A stretch of 64,000 nt of DNA from Streptomyces scopuliridis RB72 (GCF_000718095.1 NZ_JOEI01000020.1:1-64000), one strand, 5' to 3'. Counted from the first letter of the stretch, positions 27,508-35,722 are shown. Numbers and translations: made by a program. Notes: a model not told the origin generated them from the sequence alone.

Positions 27508-28251
27508 TCAGATGGCGGTGCGGCCGCCGTCGACGGCGATGGTCGCGCCGGTGATGTAGCCGGCCTTCGGCGAGGCGAGGAAGGCAACGACCTCGGCGAT
27601 CTCGGCGGGCTCGGCCGCGCGCTTCATCGCGGTGGTCTCGGCGATCGCGTCGAACAGGTCGCGGGCCTCGGGGCGGGTGTAGACCTGACCGGGGGCCACG
27701 GTGTTGAAGCGGACGCCGCGGCCGCTGTACTCGGCCGTCCAGGCTTGCGTCAGGGAGGCCAGCGCGGCCTTGGTCGCGCCGTACGCGGCGCCGTTGGCCA
27801 GGCCGAGGCTGCCGGCCATGCTGCCCATGTTGATCACGCTGCCCGATCCCTTCGCCGCCATCGCCGGGGCGAACGCCGCCACGAGGAAGAACGCCGCGCG
27901 GACGTTGCCGGCGAACATCGCGTCGTAGTCGGAGACCTTGATCTCCTCGGTCGGCGCCCAGACGGCATGGCCGGCGTTGTTGACCAGAACGTCGATCTCG
28001 CCGACCTCCGAGGCGAGCCGGTCGATACCGGCCGTGTCCTCAAGGTCCGCCTCGACGAAGCGGGCGTGGCCGCCGGCCGCGGCGATCTCATTGACGGTCT
28101 CGGCGCCGCGCCGGGCGTTGCGGCCGGACACGACAACGGACATTCCGTCGGCGGCCAGCCGCTTGGCAACCGCCCGGCCGATGCCGGACGTGGCCCCCGT
28201 GACCAGGGCCGTAATGGGGTGCAGGTCGAGATTCTCGTGCTCCACAGACAT
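27508..28251 (-). CDS. SDR-family oxidoreductase
   Basis: This 247-residue classical short-chain dehydrogenase has TGATSGIG for cofactor, a NNAG motif, the catalytic Ser in INMGSMAG and YGATK. An Arg following the second strand (VSGRNARRG) favours NADP(H). The ATG at 28251 follows AAAGG; a GTG at 28260 is too close to it. The upstream inverted repeat suggests TetR-type control, but no intact regulator lies next to it. Substrate unknown. Confidence 0.88.
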   Translation of the reverse strand: MSVEHENLDLHPITALVTGATSGIGRAVAKRLAADGMSVVVSGRNARRGAETVNEIAAAGGHARFVEADLEDTAGIDRLASEVGEIDVLVNNAGHAVWAPTEEIKVSDYDAMFAGNVRAAFFLVAAFAPAMAAKGSGSVINMGSMAGSLGLANGAAYGATKAALASLTQAWTAEYSGRGVRFNTVAPGQVYTRPEARDLFDAIAETTAMKRAAEPAEIAEVVAFLASPKAGYITGATIAVDGGRTAI

Positions 28252-28276
28252 GGGATGCACCTTTCGGAATTGTTAT

Positions 28277-28325
28277 CCAGGCCGGTCTGTCTGGTAACAC
28301 TTCCAATCTAGACAGACCAGCCTGG
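28277..28325. promoter_or_regulatory. Large inverted repeat, TetR-type operator upstream of SDR
   Basis: CCAGGCCGGTCTGTCTGG (28277-28294) and CTAGACAGACCAGCCTGG (28308-28325) are inverted copies, 16 of 18 positions matching, separated by 13 nt. Each contains the TAGACAGACC-type half-site common to TetR regulators of quinone and SDR genes. Confidence 0.55.
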
Positions 28326-28331
28326 AAAAGG

Positions 28332-28400
28332 GTGCTCTCACCCCGGGAACGCGGCGCGGCAGCGCGGGCGCGGCTGCCGGCCGCCGCCGAGGCAACGCGG
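28332..28400 (+). pseudogene. Possible remnant of a TetR gene start
   Basis: Read from GTG at 28332, the translation begins LSPRERGAAARARLPAAAEATRYSAFGKKG, loosely similar to the first helix of a TetR protein, and then degenerates into Pro/Arg-rich residues. It is divergent from the SDR and just beyond the operator-like repeat, exactly where a regulator would sit. The evidence is weak; a chance frame is possible. Confidence 0.2.
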
Positions 28401-28492
28401 TACAGCGCCTTCGGCAAAAAGGGCGGCCCACCCCGGTCGCGCCCCGGGGCCGGGGCATCCCGTCCGGCCCCGGCCGAACCGCGGTCGTACCC

Positions 28493-29137
28493 CTACGAGT
28501 TGTTCAAGTAAGCCAGCACCGCCAGCACCCTCCGATGCCCACTGTTGGTGGGTGGCAGCCCCAGCTTCAGAAACACGTTGCCGATGTGCTTGCTGACCGA
28601 GCGTTCCGTGATGACGAGGGTCTCGGCAATGGTCGTGTTGTCATGGCCCTCGGCCATCAGCTGAAGGACCTCGCGCTCGCGCGGGGTCAGCGATTCGAGG
28701 GGTGAGTCCCGGCGGCGGGTGAGGAGTTCGGTCACCACTTCGGGGTCGAGTGCCGTGCCGCCGGCGGCGACCCGGTCCAGTGCGTTCAGGAATTCGTCCA
28801 CCCGGCCCACCCGGTCCTTGAGCAGATAGCCGACTCCGCTCGCGCCGCCGCCGAGCAGCTCGGCCGCGTAGGTCTCCTCGACGTACTGGGAGAGCACGAG
28901 CACCGGCAGTCCGGGGATCTTCGCGCGCGCTTCGAGCGCCGCACGCAGGCCCTCGTCGCGGAAGCCGGGCGGCATCCGGACGTCGAGGACGGCGGCGTCC
29001 GGGCGGTGGGTGAGCAGCGCGGGCAGTACCTCGGGCCCGCTGCCCACAACGGCCACGACGTCGTGCCCGACCGAGGTGAGCAGCAGTACGAGTCCCTCCC
29101 GCAACAGGGCATTGTCCTCGGCGATCACCACACGCAC
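28493..29137 (-). CDS. LuxR-type response regulator (intact)
   Basis: This 214-residue protein has a receiver (VVIAEDNALLREG; phospho-Asp in AAVLDVRMPP; Lys in YLLKDR) and a LuxR DNA-binding domain (LESLTPREREVLQLMAEGHDNTTIAETLVITERSVSKHIGNVFLKLGL). The start GTG overlaps the 3' end of a kinase gene, of which only the C-terminal part survives. It therefore has no adjacent intact partner; the paralogous full kinase 0.8 kb away is the obvious candidate. Confidence 0.92.
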   Translation of the reverse strand: MRVVIAEDNALLREGLVLLLTSVGHDVVAVVGSGPEVLPALLTHRPDAAVLDVRMPPGFRDEGLRAALEARAKIPGLPVLVLSQYVEETYAAELLGGGASGVGYLLKDRVGRVDEFLNALDRVAAGGTALDPEVVTELLTRRRDSPLESLTPREREVLQLMAEGHDNTTIAETLVITERSVSKHIGNVFLKLGLPPTNSGHRRVLAVLAYLNNS

Positions 29138-29511
29138 GGCAGCTCCACTTCGATTACGGTCGGCCCCCCGGCGGGGCTGGTCACGGCGAGGATTCCGTCG
29201 AGCGCGCCGGCGCGCCGCGGCATCCCGGACAGTCCCGAGCCGCCTCCCTCGTCGGCGCCGCCGTTTCCCTCATCGCGGACGGAGACCGTCAGCCCGCCGG
29301 GAGTGCGGGCGAGCCGGACCTCGGCCCGGTCGGATCCGCTGTGCTTCGCCACGTTCGTCAGCGCCTCGGCCGCCACGAAGTACGCTGCGGCCTCGACCGC
29401 GGCCGGAGCCCGAGGCCCGCTCTTCGTACCGTCCTCCAAGCCGACCACGGTAACAGTGATGTTGAGCCCGGTACTCGCCGCGAGTGCTCTTACGGCCTCG
29501 GCGAGACCCCA
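29125..29511 (-). pseudogene. Sensor histidine kinase remnant (HATPase domain only)
   Basis: The frame reads LAEAVRALAASTGLNITVTV and then the complete ATPase domain (YFVAAEALTNVAKHSGSDRAEV, VRDEGNGGADEGGGSGLSGMPRRAGALDG), ending ELPCVW. A TGA at 29512-29514 stops it upstream, and no sensor, membrane or His-box sequence is present. It matches the C-terminal third of the full kinase at 29954-31108 closely, including the identical ELPCVW end. A GTG at 29448 could still start a 107-residue fragment, but it could not autophosphorylate. Confidence 0.85.
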
Positions 29512-29540
29512 TCACCGACGCGGGCGGGCCACCCTGCGGA

Positions 29541-29560
29541 CGGTGTAGCCCACTACACCG
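29541..29560. promoter_or_regulatory. Palindromic candidate operator, copy 1
   Basis: CGGTGTAG-CCCA-CTACACCG is a perfect 8-bp inverted repeat with a 4-nt spacer, about 90 bp upstream of the small membrane-protein gene. Its core GGTGTAG-N4-CTACACC recurs at 29875-29900, suggesting a binding site for the local LuxR-type regulator. Confidence 0.5.
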
Positions 29561-29651
29561 TCGTTCGGGAGTGCGCTCCCTCGCAGCGGCGAGTGGGCGG
29601 CGGCATCGTTGATTCCGGAAGATCACTGCCCGCCCCCGGAAGGAAATACCT

Positions 29652-29840
29652 ATGAAGTCGCTGCTCTCCTCACGGCCGGTCCTCTGGTTCCTGTTCCTGT
29701 TCAACCTCGTCGTCGCCGCGGCCGCCCCCTTCGTCGTCGACGGCTCACAGGGCGTCGTGACCAGCGTCGGCATGGGTGTCGTCTCGCTCGGAGCGGGCAT
29801 CAGCCTTCTCCGGGACCGTGGGCAGAGGCAGCAGGCTTGA
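29652..29840 (+). CDS. Small two-helix membrane protein
   Basis: This 62-residue protein has two hydrophobic segments (about residues 8-27 and 35-54) and a basic C-terminal tail (LLRDRGQRQQA). The ATG at 29652 follows AAGGAAAT at good spacing, which supports a real gene despite its size. It lies between two copies of a palindromic candidate operator and just upstream of the full sensor kinase, so it may be a target or accessory of that two-component system. I do not recognise the family. Confidence 0.6.
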   Translation: MKSLLSSRPVLWFLFLFNLVVAAAAPFVVDGSQGVVTSVGMGVVSLGAGISLLRDRGQRQQA

Positions 29841-29871
29841 CCGACTTTCCTTCTCCCCCGTCCGGCACACC

Positions 29872-29903
29872 CTCCGGTGGTGTAGGCGGCTACACCACCG
29901 GAG
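29872..29903. promoter_or_regulatory. Palindromic candidate operator, copy 2 (also possible terminator)
   Basis: A perfect 14-bp inverted repeat (29872-29885 with 29890-29903) with a 4-nt GCGG spacer contains the GGTGTAG/CTACACC core of the copy at 29541. It sits between the small membrane protein and the kinase, so it could also form a terminator hairpin. Confidence 0.5.
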
Positions 29904-29953
29904 GGGGGTCCGCTCGCCTGTCGGCCGGTTTCGGCCCGCCTACCGTGGTGGGC

Positions 29954-31108
29954 ATGTGGAAAACGGTGCGGCAGGCGGCGCGGGCCACGGCTCAGCTGAC
30001 CAAGGCCGCGGTTCTGGCACTCGGCTCGTACATCTTCATCACGGTGCTGCTGTTCACCGCCGCCGCCACGGTGGCGGTGGTGGGCGCCGCGTTGCTGCCC
30101 GAAACGGTGCTGCTGGTACGCCGGATCGCCGGCGTCAAACGCCGCCAAGCAGCCGTCTGGACGGGGAGGGAAATACCGGAGGCGTATCTGCCCCTGACCG
30201 GCCCACTGCGTGAGCGGTTGCGCACCACCGTCCGTGACCCCGGCACACTGAGGGACCTTCGCTGGATGGTCGCCTACTACGGCTACGGCTGGCTCGTCTG
30301 CCTGGTGCTGCCGCTGTGGCCGGTGGGCCTGGTCGTCGACGGAGTGCGGTGCGGACTGATGGGCCGCGAGGCGGTCGTCCTCCCGCTGATCAGCCGGCTC
30401 GCCGACCTCGACGCCCGGTGGTCGCGGTTCCTTCTCAAGCCCTCGCCGAAGGCACTGCTCGCCGAGCGCGTCGAGGAACTGACCGAGACCAGGGCGGGAG
30501 CGGTCGCGGCGCACGGGGCCGAGCTGCGCCGTATCGAGCGGGACCTGCACGACGGTACGCAGGCGCGGCTGGTGGCGCTCTCCATGCGGATCGGGCTGGC
30601 GAAACGGGCGTACGACCATGATCCGGAGGGTTCGCGCAGACTCCTGGACGATGCCCAGGACCAGGCCGAGGAGGCGCTGACGGAGCTGCGGCACGTCGTC
30701 CGGGGCATTCATCCGCCGATCCTCACCGACCGGGGACTCGCGGGAGCGGTGCGGGCGCTGGCGGCGAGCAGTGGGCTCGAAGTGACCGTGCTCGTGGACG
30801 GTCCGGTGGACGACGGCCCGCGGGCACCGGCGGCAGTCGAGGCGGCCGTCTATTTCGTTGTGGCCGAGGCGCTGACGAACGCCGCAAAGCACAGCGGATC
30901 CCCGCGGGCGTCGGTCCAGCTCGACCGCGTCAGCGCCGGGGTGAGGGCCGTCGTATGGGACGAGGGCTTGGGTGGCGCGGACGAGGCGGGCGGCTCCGGA
31001 CTGCTGGGGATACGCCGCAGGGTCGCCGCGCTGGACGGCATCGTGACCGTGACCAGCCCCGTCGGGGGGCCGACCATGATCGCCGTGGAACTGCCCTGCG
31101 TGTGGTGA
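29954..31108 (+). CDS. Sensor histidine kinase with putative-sensor membrane domain (intact)
   Basis: This 384-residue kinase has a membrane sensor region of the actinobacterial putative-sensor type: hydrophobic segments near residues 25-55 and 105-130, with TVRDPGTLRDLRWMVAYYGYGWLV between them. The His-box is IERDLHDGTQARLVALSMRIG, and the HATPase domain has AEALTNAAKHSG, WDEGLGGAD and GSGLLGIRRRVAALDG. Its stop overlaps what was once a response regulator start; only a fragment of that remains. The intact paralogous regulator at 28493-29137 may be its working partner. Confidence 0.9.
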   Translation: MWKTVRQAARATAQLTKAAVLALGSYIFITVLLFTAAATVAVVGAALLPETVLLVRRIAGVKRRQAAVWTGREIPEAYLPLTGPLRERLRTTVRDPGTLRDLRWMVAYYGYGWLVCLVLPLWPVGLVVDGVRCGLMGREAVVLPLISRLADLDARWSRFLLKPSPKALLAERVEELTETRAGAVAAHGAELRRIERDLHDGTQARLVALSMRIGLAKRAYDHDPEGSRRLLDDAQDQAEEALTELRHVVRGIHPPILTDRGLAGAVRALAASSGLEVTVLVDGPVDDGPRAPAAVEAAVYFVVAEALTNAAKHSGSPRASVQLDRVSAGVRAVVWDEGLGGADEAGGSGLLGIRRRVAALDGIVTVTSPVGGPTMIAVELPCVW

Positions 31109-31144
31109 TCGCCGAGGCCGACGCACTGCTCGGGGAAGCACCGG
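31096..31144 (+). pseudogene. Response regulator remnant (first about 14 codons)
   Basis: Overlapping the kinase stop, a frame reads LRVVIAEADALLGEA, matching the first residues (VRVVIAEDNALLREG) of the intact regulator at 28493-29137. The DNA around the junction is almost identical in the two copies. Here the start codon is CTG, the second acidic residue is altered, and homology ends after about 14 codons, where the MarR promoter begins. Confidence 0.7.
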
Positions 31145-31145
31145 A

Positions 31146-31163
31146 TTGCTTGCGTCAGGCAAG
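31146..31163. promoter_or_regulatory. Candidate MarR operator, site a
   Basis: TTGCTTGCGTCAGGCAAG contains the inverted pair CTTGC/GCAAG around 5 nt, 18 bp before the MarR start. It resembles sites at 31817, 41311, 44018 and 44042. Confidence 0.5.
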
Positions 31164-31180
31164 TTTTGTAAGCTGGTGGC

Positions 31181-31681
31181 ATGTCGAAGACCCCAGCGGC
31201 CCCTGCCTCGTCGACGGACGTGGGCGAGATCGCCAGCGCTCTCGATCGCGTCGCGTATTTGACCGGTCGGGCCCGGCAGCATGAGCGCCTCATGGCGCTG
31301 GCCGGGGTCGAGCTGGATCGTGCCGCCGCGGCGCTTCTGCAGCGGATCGCCGAGAGTGAACCTTTGCGGTCGGGGGAACTGGCGGCTCGGATGTCGGTGG
31401 AGGCGTCGCACATCACCCGGCAGGTGCAGCAGATGGAGAAGGCGGGTTATGTGACCCGTGTTCCCGACCCGGATGACCGGCGCGCTCAGCGTGTTCAGCT
31501 CACGGCGGCTGGTCAGGAGGCGGTCGACCGGATACGGGAGGCGAGCCGGCGGGGCATGCAGATGGCCCTGGCGGACTGGACGCCCGAAGAGCTGCATCAG
31601 CTCGCCACGCTCTTCCATCGCATGGTGGACGACTTCGTCGCCCGTGCCGAAGAGGATGTCGCGCTCTCGCCCCGTGCCTGA
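31181..31681 (+). CDS. MarR-family transcriptional regulator
   Basis: This 166-residue protein has a winged helix-turn-helix: LQRIAESEPLRSGELAARMSVEASHITRQVQQMEKAGYVTRVPDPDDRRAQRVQLTAAG, the last part being the MarR wing signature DxRxxxxxLT. Flanking helices would form the dimer and ligand pocket. A palindrome in its promoter suggests autoregulation, and related palindromes occur before the P450, kinase and exporter genes downstream. It is therefore a candidate pathway-specific regulator of the oxidative island. Confidence 0.9.
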   Translation: MSKTPAAPASSTDVGEIASALDRVAYLTGRARQHERLMALAGVELDRAAAALLQRIAESEPLRSGELAARMSVEASHITRQVQQMEKAGYVTRVPDPDDRRAQRVQLTAAGQEAVDRIREASRRGMQMALADWTPEELHQLATLFHRMVDDFVARAEEDVALSPRA

Positions 31682-31816
31682 CGGCAGAGCCGGCTCGTGT
31701 GATGTCGCGCCGCCGGGCGTCCGGAGGTGTGCTTCCGCTCGTCCGAGGTGAAGGGCTGAGCGCCACTCAAACCTCCGCATGGTGTGTGCTCGGCACATGG
31801 CTGATTCTTAATTCAA

Positions 31817-31834
31817 TTGCTTGACTTACGTCAC
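31817..31834. promoter_or_regulatory. Candidate MarR operator site b overlapping a promoter
   Basis: TTGCTTGACTTACGTCAC matches the left arm of the other sites well and the right arm poorly. It includes TTGACT, a plausible -35 element, about 50 bp before the first P450 start. Confidence 0.35.
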
Positions 31835-31881
31835 TGACCTGGCTTCACTGATCATGTACGCCAGTGAGGGAAGGGGCCGCG

Positions 31882-33093
31882 GTGAACCAGGAAAACCTCG
31901 TGCCGCTGCGCTATCCACTGTCGGCGAAGGGCGCGCTGGAGCCGCCCGCCGAGTGGGCTGAGCTGCGGGAGCGGTGTCCGGTGGCGCGCGTGAGACTGCC
32001 CAGCGGCGACGAAGCGTCTCTGCTGACCCGCTACGACGACGTGAAGATGGTCCTGTCCGATCCACGGTGCACGCGTCGGCTGGACGCGGAGGACGCCGCC
32101 CGCATCTCGGAGAGCGAGTCGGGCGGAGTGTTCAACGCCCCGATGGCAACCGCCCTCTACAGCGCCGGTCAGCAGCGGTGGCGCATGATGCTGACCAAGT
32201 GGTTCACGGCCAAACGTGTGAACGCCCTGAAGCCGGGGATCGTCGCGATGACCGACCGGCTGGTCGACGAGATGATCGAGTCCGGCCATCCGGCGGACAT
32301 CAAGGCGCGCGTGGGATTCCCGCTGCCGGTCTGGGTCATCTGCGACCTGCTCGGCGTACCCGACACGGACCGGGACAGGTTCGCCCGCTGGTCCGACATG
32401 ATGCTGAACCTCACCCGCTACGGGCAGACCGAAATCGACGCCGCGGAGGCGGAGTTCGGTGCCTACTTGACCGCGCACCTCGATATGAAACGCGCCGATC
32501 CGGGTGAGGACCTGCTCAGTTCGCTGCTCACCGCGACCGACGCCGACGGCGCGGGGCTCACCGACATCCAGCTCGTGGCCACCGGTCAGGCGCTTCTGGT
32601 CGCCGGACATGAGACGACCGCCAACATGATCGGCAAGATGCTGGCCATGCTGCTGTCCGAGCGGCGGCGGTGGGAACGGCTGGTCGCCGACCCCTCGCTG
32701 GTGCGTACGGCAGTGGAAGAGGCCCTGCGTTTCGATGCCAACCCCGGGTTTGGAATGCCGCGCTATGTGGAGCAGAACATCGAGGTCGCCGAGACGCTAC
32801 TGCCCCGCGGCACCACGGTGGTGTGCAGCATGGCCGCCGCCAACCGGGACGAGAACACCTTCGCCGGCGCCGACGAGATGACCCTTGACCGCAGTCCGAA
32901 CCCCCACCTGGCGTTCGGATCGGGCCCGCACTCCTGCCTGGGTCAGTCACTGGCCCGTACCGAGCTTCAGACCGTGCTCGAAGTCCTGCTCCGCCGTCTG
33001 CCCACCCTGGAACTCGCCGTGCCGGCGGAGGAACTGCGCAGGGTGGAAGGGCTGGTCGTCGGCGGCCTGCGCGAGCTCCCGGTGAGGTGGTGA
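31882..33093 (+). CDS. Cytochrome P450 (first of three)
   Basis: This 403-residue bacterial class I P450 has the oxygen-activation helix (LLVAGHETTANMIG), the ExxR motif (EEALRFD) and the haem loop FGSGPHSCLGQ with the thiolate Cys near 352. It should hydroxylate a small lipophilic substrate using electrons from a 3Fe-4S ferredoxin such as those encoded nearby. The GTG at 31882 follows AAGGGG; an earlier GTG at 31864 is less well placed. The 3' end overlaps the start of a TetR gene. It differs noticeably from the other two P450s, which resemble each other. Confidence 0.93.
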   Translation: MNQENLVPLRYPLSAKGALEPPAEWAELRERCPVARVRLPSGDEASLLTRYDDVKMVLSDPRCTRRLDAEDAARISESESGGVFNAPMATALYSAGQQRWRMMLTKWFTAKRVNALKPGIVAMTDRLVDEMIESGHPADIKARVGFPLPVWVICDLLGVPDTDRDRFARWSDMMLNLTRYGQTEIDAAEAEFGAYLTAHLDMKRADPGEDLLSSLLTATDADGAGLTDIQLVATGQALLVAGHETTANMIGKMLAMLLSERRRWERLVADPSLVRTAVEEALRFDANPGFGMPRYVEQNIEVAETLLPRGTTVVCSMAAANRDENTFAGADEMTLDRSPNPHLAFGSGPHSCLGQSLARTELQTVLEVLLRRLPTLELAVPAEELRRVEGLVVGGLRELPVRW

Positions 33094-33740
33094 CGGTGGC
33101 CGCCAGAGCTCGCTCCCACCGGGCCGACTCGACCAAGGAAACGATACTCGGCGTGGCTGAGCGCCTGTTCGCGGAACACGGGGTGATCGCCGTCTCCAAC
33201 CGGCAGATCAGTGAGGCCGCGGGACAGGGCAACAACGCCGCCGTCGGCTACCACTTCGGCACCAAGACGGACCTGGTCCTGGCGATCGTCCGCAAACGCG
33301 CCGAGAGGATGGCCGAGCTGCGGGATCGGATGCTGGAGGAGACCGGCGACTCCACCGAGGTGCGGGACTGGGTGGCCTGTCTGGTCCGACCCGCCGCCGA
33401 GCACCTGGCCGAGCTGGGCAGCCCCACCTGGTACGGGCGGTTCGGGGCTCAGGTGATGTCCGACCCCGTGCTGCGTGAACTCATGATCGACGAGACGTTC
33501 GGGCCATCCCTGGAGCGGACCATCGACGGACTGAACCGGTGTCTGCCCGACCTGCCGCTCCCCGTAAGGATCGAACGGGGCGAGATGGCCCGCCTCCTGT
33601 TGGTCCACACGCTCGCCGAACGCGAGCGTGCCCTCGCCGATGGCACCCTCGCCGCCCGGAGCAGTTGGCAGACCCACGCCAACGGGGTCATCGACGCGAT
33701 CACCGGATTGTGGCTCGCCCCCATCACTCCCGGCCAGTAA
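33090..33740 (+). CDS. TetR-family transcriptional regulator
   Basis: This protein of about 216 residues has an N-terminal TetR domain (TKETILGVAERLFAEHGVIAVSNRQISEAAGQGNNAAVGYHFGTKTDLVLAIV) and a long helical C-terminus. The start is ambiguous among GTG codons at 33087, 33090 and 33096; 33090 overlaps the P450 stop as GTGA. Being co-transcribed with the P450, it may be a local feedback regulator, with ferredoxin and second P450 genes downstream. Confidence 0.88.
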   Translation: MTVAARARSHRADSTKETILGVAERLFAEHGVIAVSNRQISEAAGQGNNAAVGYHFGTKTDLVLAIVRKRAERMAELRDRMLEETGDSTEVRDWVACLVRPAAEHLAELGSPTWYGRFGAQVMSDPVLRELMIDETFGPSLERTIDGLNRCLPDLPLPVRIERGEMARLLLVHTLAERERALADGTLAARSSWQTHANGVIDAITGLWLAPITPGQ

Positions 33741-33808
33741 TCCCGCTCGTTGTCCGGAGCCCCGCACCATCTGCGGGCCCCCACGCCCCGTGACAGAGGA
33801 GACAACCC

Positions 33809-34006
33809 ATGAAAGTGACCGTCGACGAGGACAAGTGCTGCGGCGCCGGCCAATGCGTTCTGCTCGCGCCCGAAGTCTTCGACCAGCGCGACGACGACGG
33901 CATCGTCGTCCTGCTGGACGCCGAACCCCGCGAGCCGCTCCAAGCGTCGGTGCGCGAAGCCGCCGATGTGTGTCCGGCAGCCGCCATCAGGCTCAGCACG
34001 CCGTAG
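33809..34006 (+). CDS. 3Fe-4S ferredoxin (copy 1)
   Basis: This 65-residue ferredoxin passes single electrons to P450s. Cluster ligands are in DKCCGAGQC (Cys-x5-Cys) and the distal VCPAAAI; the replacement of one of four ligands marks a 3Fe-4S type. APEVFDQRDDDGIVVLL is nearly identical to the other two ferredoxins in the window. ATG 33809 follows a GAGGAGA ribosome site. It lies between the TetR gene and the second P450. Confidence 0.93.
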   Translation: MKVTVDEDKCCGAGQCVLLAPEVFDQRDDDGIVVLLDAEPREPLQASVREAADVCPAAAIRLSTP

Positions 34007-34008
34007 AC

Positions 34009-34045
34009 GCCCACACCCAAGCCCACACCCACACCCAAGCCCACC
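34009..34045. repeat. Short degenerate tandem repeat (GCCCACACCCAA-type)
   Basis: About three imperfect units of a 12-nt C/A-rich sequence follow the ferredoxin stop. The remaining 160 nt to the next P450 start hold nothing else I can support. Confidence 0.5.
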
Positions 34046-34205
34046 GGCCTCGCGGCCGGGCGGGCGGATCCGGCATCGCCGGAACCACATGCACGCCGTG
34101 CCGTCGACCCACGTCATATGCGCCGCCGTCGTCGGGGGACTTCGCGATTCGGCCCTACGCACCTCACTTGAGTGGGCACCGCGAGCACGCACACGAAAGG
34201 ACGTC

Positions 34206-35426
34206 ATGACAGAGACACTGTCCTCGGACGAACCGCAGGCCGGGATTCCCGAGTACCCGATGCGCCGCGCGCAGGGGTGCCCCTTCGACCCACCCCCCAC
34301 CCTGCGGGACGAGCAGGAGAAAGGACCGCTCACGAAGGTCCGCCTGTGGGACGGCAGCCGGCCATGGCTGGTCACCCGCTACGCCGAGCAGCGGGCGCTG
34401 CTGGCCGACCCGCGGGTCAGCGCCGACATCACGCGCCCCGGATATCCCAGCCAGTCCAGCAGCAGAAGCAACAGCATCGGCTTCATCCTCATGGATGACC
34501 CCGAGCACGCCCGGCTGCGCCGCATGGTCACCGCCCCCTTCACGATCAAGCGGACGGAGGCGCTCCGGCCGAGGGTGCAGCAGATCGTGGACGACCTCAT
34601 CGACGACATGCTCGCCGGCCCCAATCCGGTGGACCTGGTCGAGAGCTTCGCCCTGCCGGTGCCCTCCCTCGTCATCTGCGACCTGCTCGGCGTGCCGTAC
34701 GCCGACCACGATTTCTTCCAGGACAACAGCAAGACGATCATCAACCGCGACTCCACGGATGAGCAGCGCGCCGGCGCCCTCGGACGTCTCGCCGAATATC
34801 TGGACCGTCTCGTGGGGGAGAAGCTCGACCGTCCCTCGGAAGACCTGCTCTCCCAGCTGGCCGCGCGCGTCGGCGCGGGAGAGCTGCCGCGCGGCGAGGC
34901 GGCCCGGATCGGTGTGCTGCTGCTCATCGCCGGCCATGAGACGACCGCGAACATGATCGCCCTCGGGACACTGGCGCTCCTTCAGCATCCGGAGCAACTG
35001 ACCGCGCTGCGCGAGACGCAGGACCCGAAGCTCGTCGCGGGAGCCGTGGAGGAACTGCTGCGCTACCTGCACATCACGCACAGCGGCCGGCGCCGGGTGG
35101 CGCTGGAGGACATCGAGATCGCCGGACAGGTCATCCGCGCCGGCGACGGCCTGATCCTGCCCAACGACATCGGCAACCGCGATCCGCGGGCCTTCTCCGA
35201 CCCCGACCGACTGGACATCCACCGCGACGCCCGTCACCACGTGGCGTTCGGCTTCGGCGTCCACCAGTGCCTGGGACAGCCGCTGGCCCGGATGGAACTC
35301 CAGGTCGTCTACAGCACGCTCTACCGCCGCATGCCGACCCTGAGGCTCGCAGGCGCACTCGAAGACATCCCCTTCAAGCACGACGGTTCCGTGTACGGCG
35401 TGTACGAACTCCCTGTCGCTTGGTAG
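34206..35426 (+). CDS. Cytochrome P450, CYP105-like (second of three)
   Basis: This 406-residue P450 shows LLLIAGHETTANMI, EELLRYLH (ExxR) and FGFGVHQCLGQ with the haem Cys near 355. The N-terminal pattern PEYPMRRAQGCPFDPPPTL and the RLWDGSRPWLVTRYAEQRALLADPRVS block are typical of Streptomyces CYP105-type enzymes. Start ATG 34206 follows GAAAGGA. It is flanked by ferredoxin genes and followed by a Baeyer-Villiger-type monooxygenase, suggesting sequential oxidation of one substrate. Confidence 0.93.
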   Translation: MTETLSSDEPQAGIPEYPMRRAQGCPFDPPPTLRDEQEKGPLTKVRLWDGSRPWLVTRYAEQRALLADPRVSADITRPGYPSQSSSRSNSIGFILMDDPEHARLRRMVTAPFTIKRTEALRPRVQQIVDDLIDDMLAGPNPVDLVESFALPVPSLVICDLLGVPYADHDFFQDNSKTIINRDSTDEQRAGALGRLAEYLDRLVGEKLDRPSEDLLSQLAARVGAGELPRGEAARIGVLLLIAGHETTANMIALGTLALLQHPEQLTALRETQDPKLVAGAVEELLRYLHITHSGRRRVALEDIEIAGQVIRAGDGLILPNDIGNRDPRAFSDPDRLDIHRDARHHVAFGFGVHQCLGQPLARMELQVVYSTLYRRMPTLRLAGALEDIPFKHDGSVYGVYELPVAW

Positions 35427-35527
35427 TCGTGCGCGCCGGCGCACTCCGAGCCCGTCGGCCCGCAACCGAACTCCACCCCCAACTGCAACCCCAACTCCCG
35501 CTGTTCTCCCGATGTGAGAGAAGCATC

Positions 35528-35722
35528 ATGAAAGTCATCCTCGACCAGGACAAATGCGTTGCCTCCGGTCAGTGCGTCATGGCCGCCCCCGAAGTCTTCG
35601 ACCAGCGCGACGAGGACGGCGTCGCCATCCTCCTCAACGACTCTCCCTCCGAGGCTGGGACGGAAGACGTCCAGCACGCCGCGTCGGTCTGCCCGGCTCT
35701 CGCCATCCGGCTGAGCGCGTAA
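35528..35722 (+). CDS. 3Fe-4S ferredoxin (copy 2)
   Basis: This 64-residue P450-type ferredoxin has DKCVASGQC and VCPALAI as cluster ligands. It is more like copy 3 (both carry CVASGQCVMAAPEVFDQRD) than copy 1. It starts about 100 nt after the second P450 and probably belongs to the same transcript; the spacer contains C/A-rich imperfect repeats like those after copy 1. Confidence 0.93.
   Translation: MKVILDQDKCVASGQCVMAAPEVFDQRDEDGVAILLNDSPSEAGTEDVQHAASVCPALAIRLSA

Noticed and set aside
29270..31798. 842-codon antisense frame across the kinase and MarR genes
   Set aside because: Composition artefact; it covers well-supported genes on the other strand and resembles nothing.
34009..34045. 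C/A-rich tandem units that might look like a CRISPR or VNTR
   Set aside because: Three imperfect 12-nt units without spacers; noted only as a short repeat.
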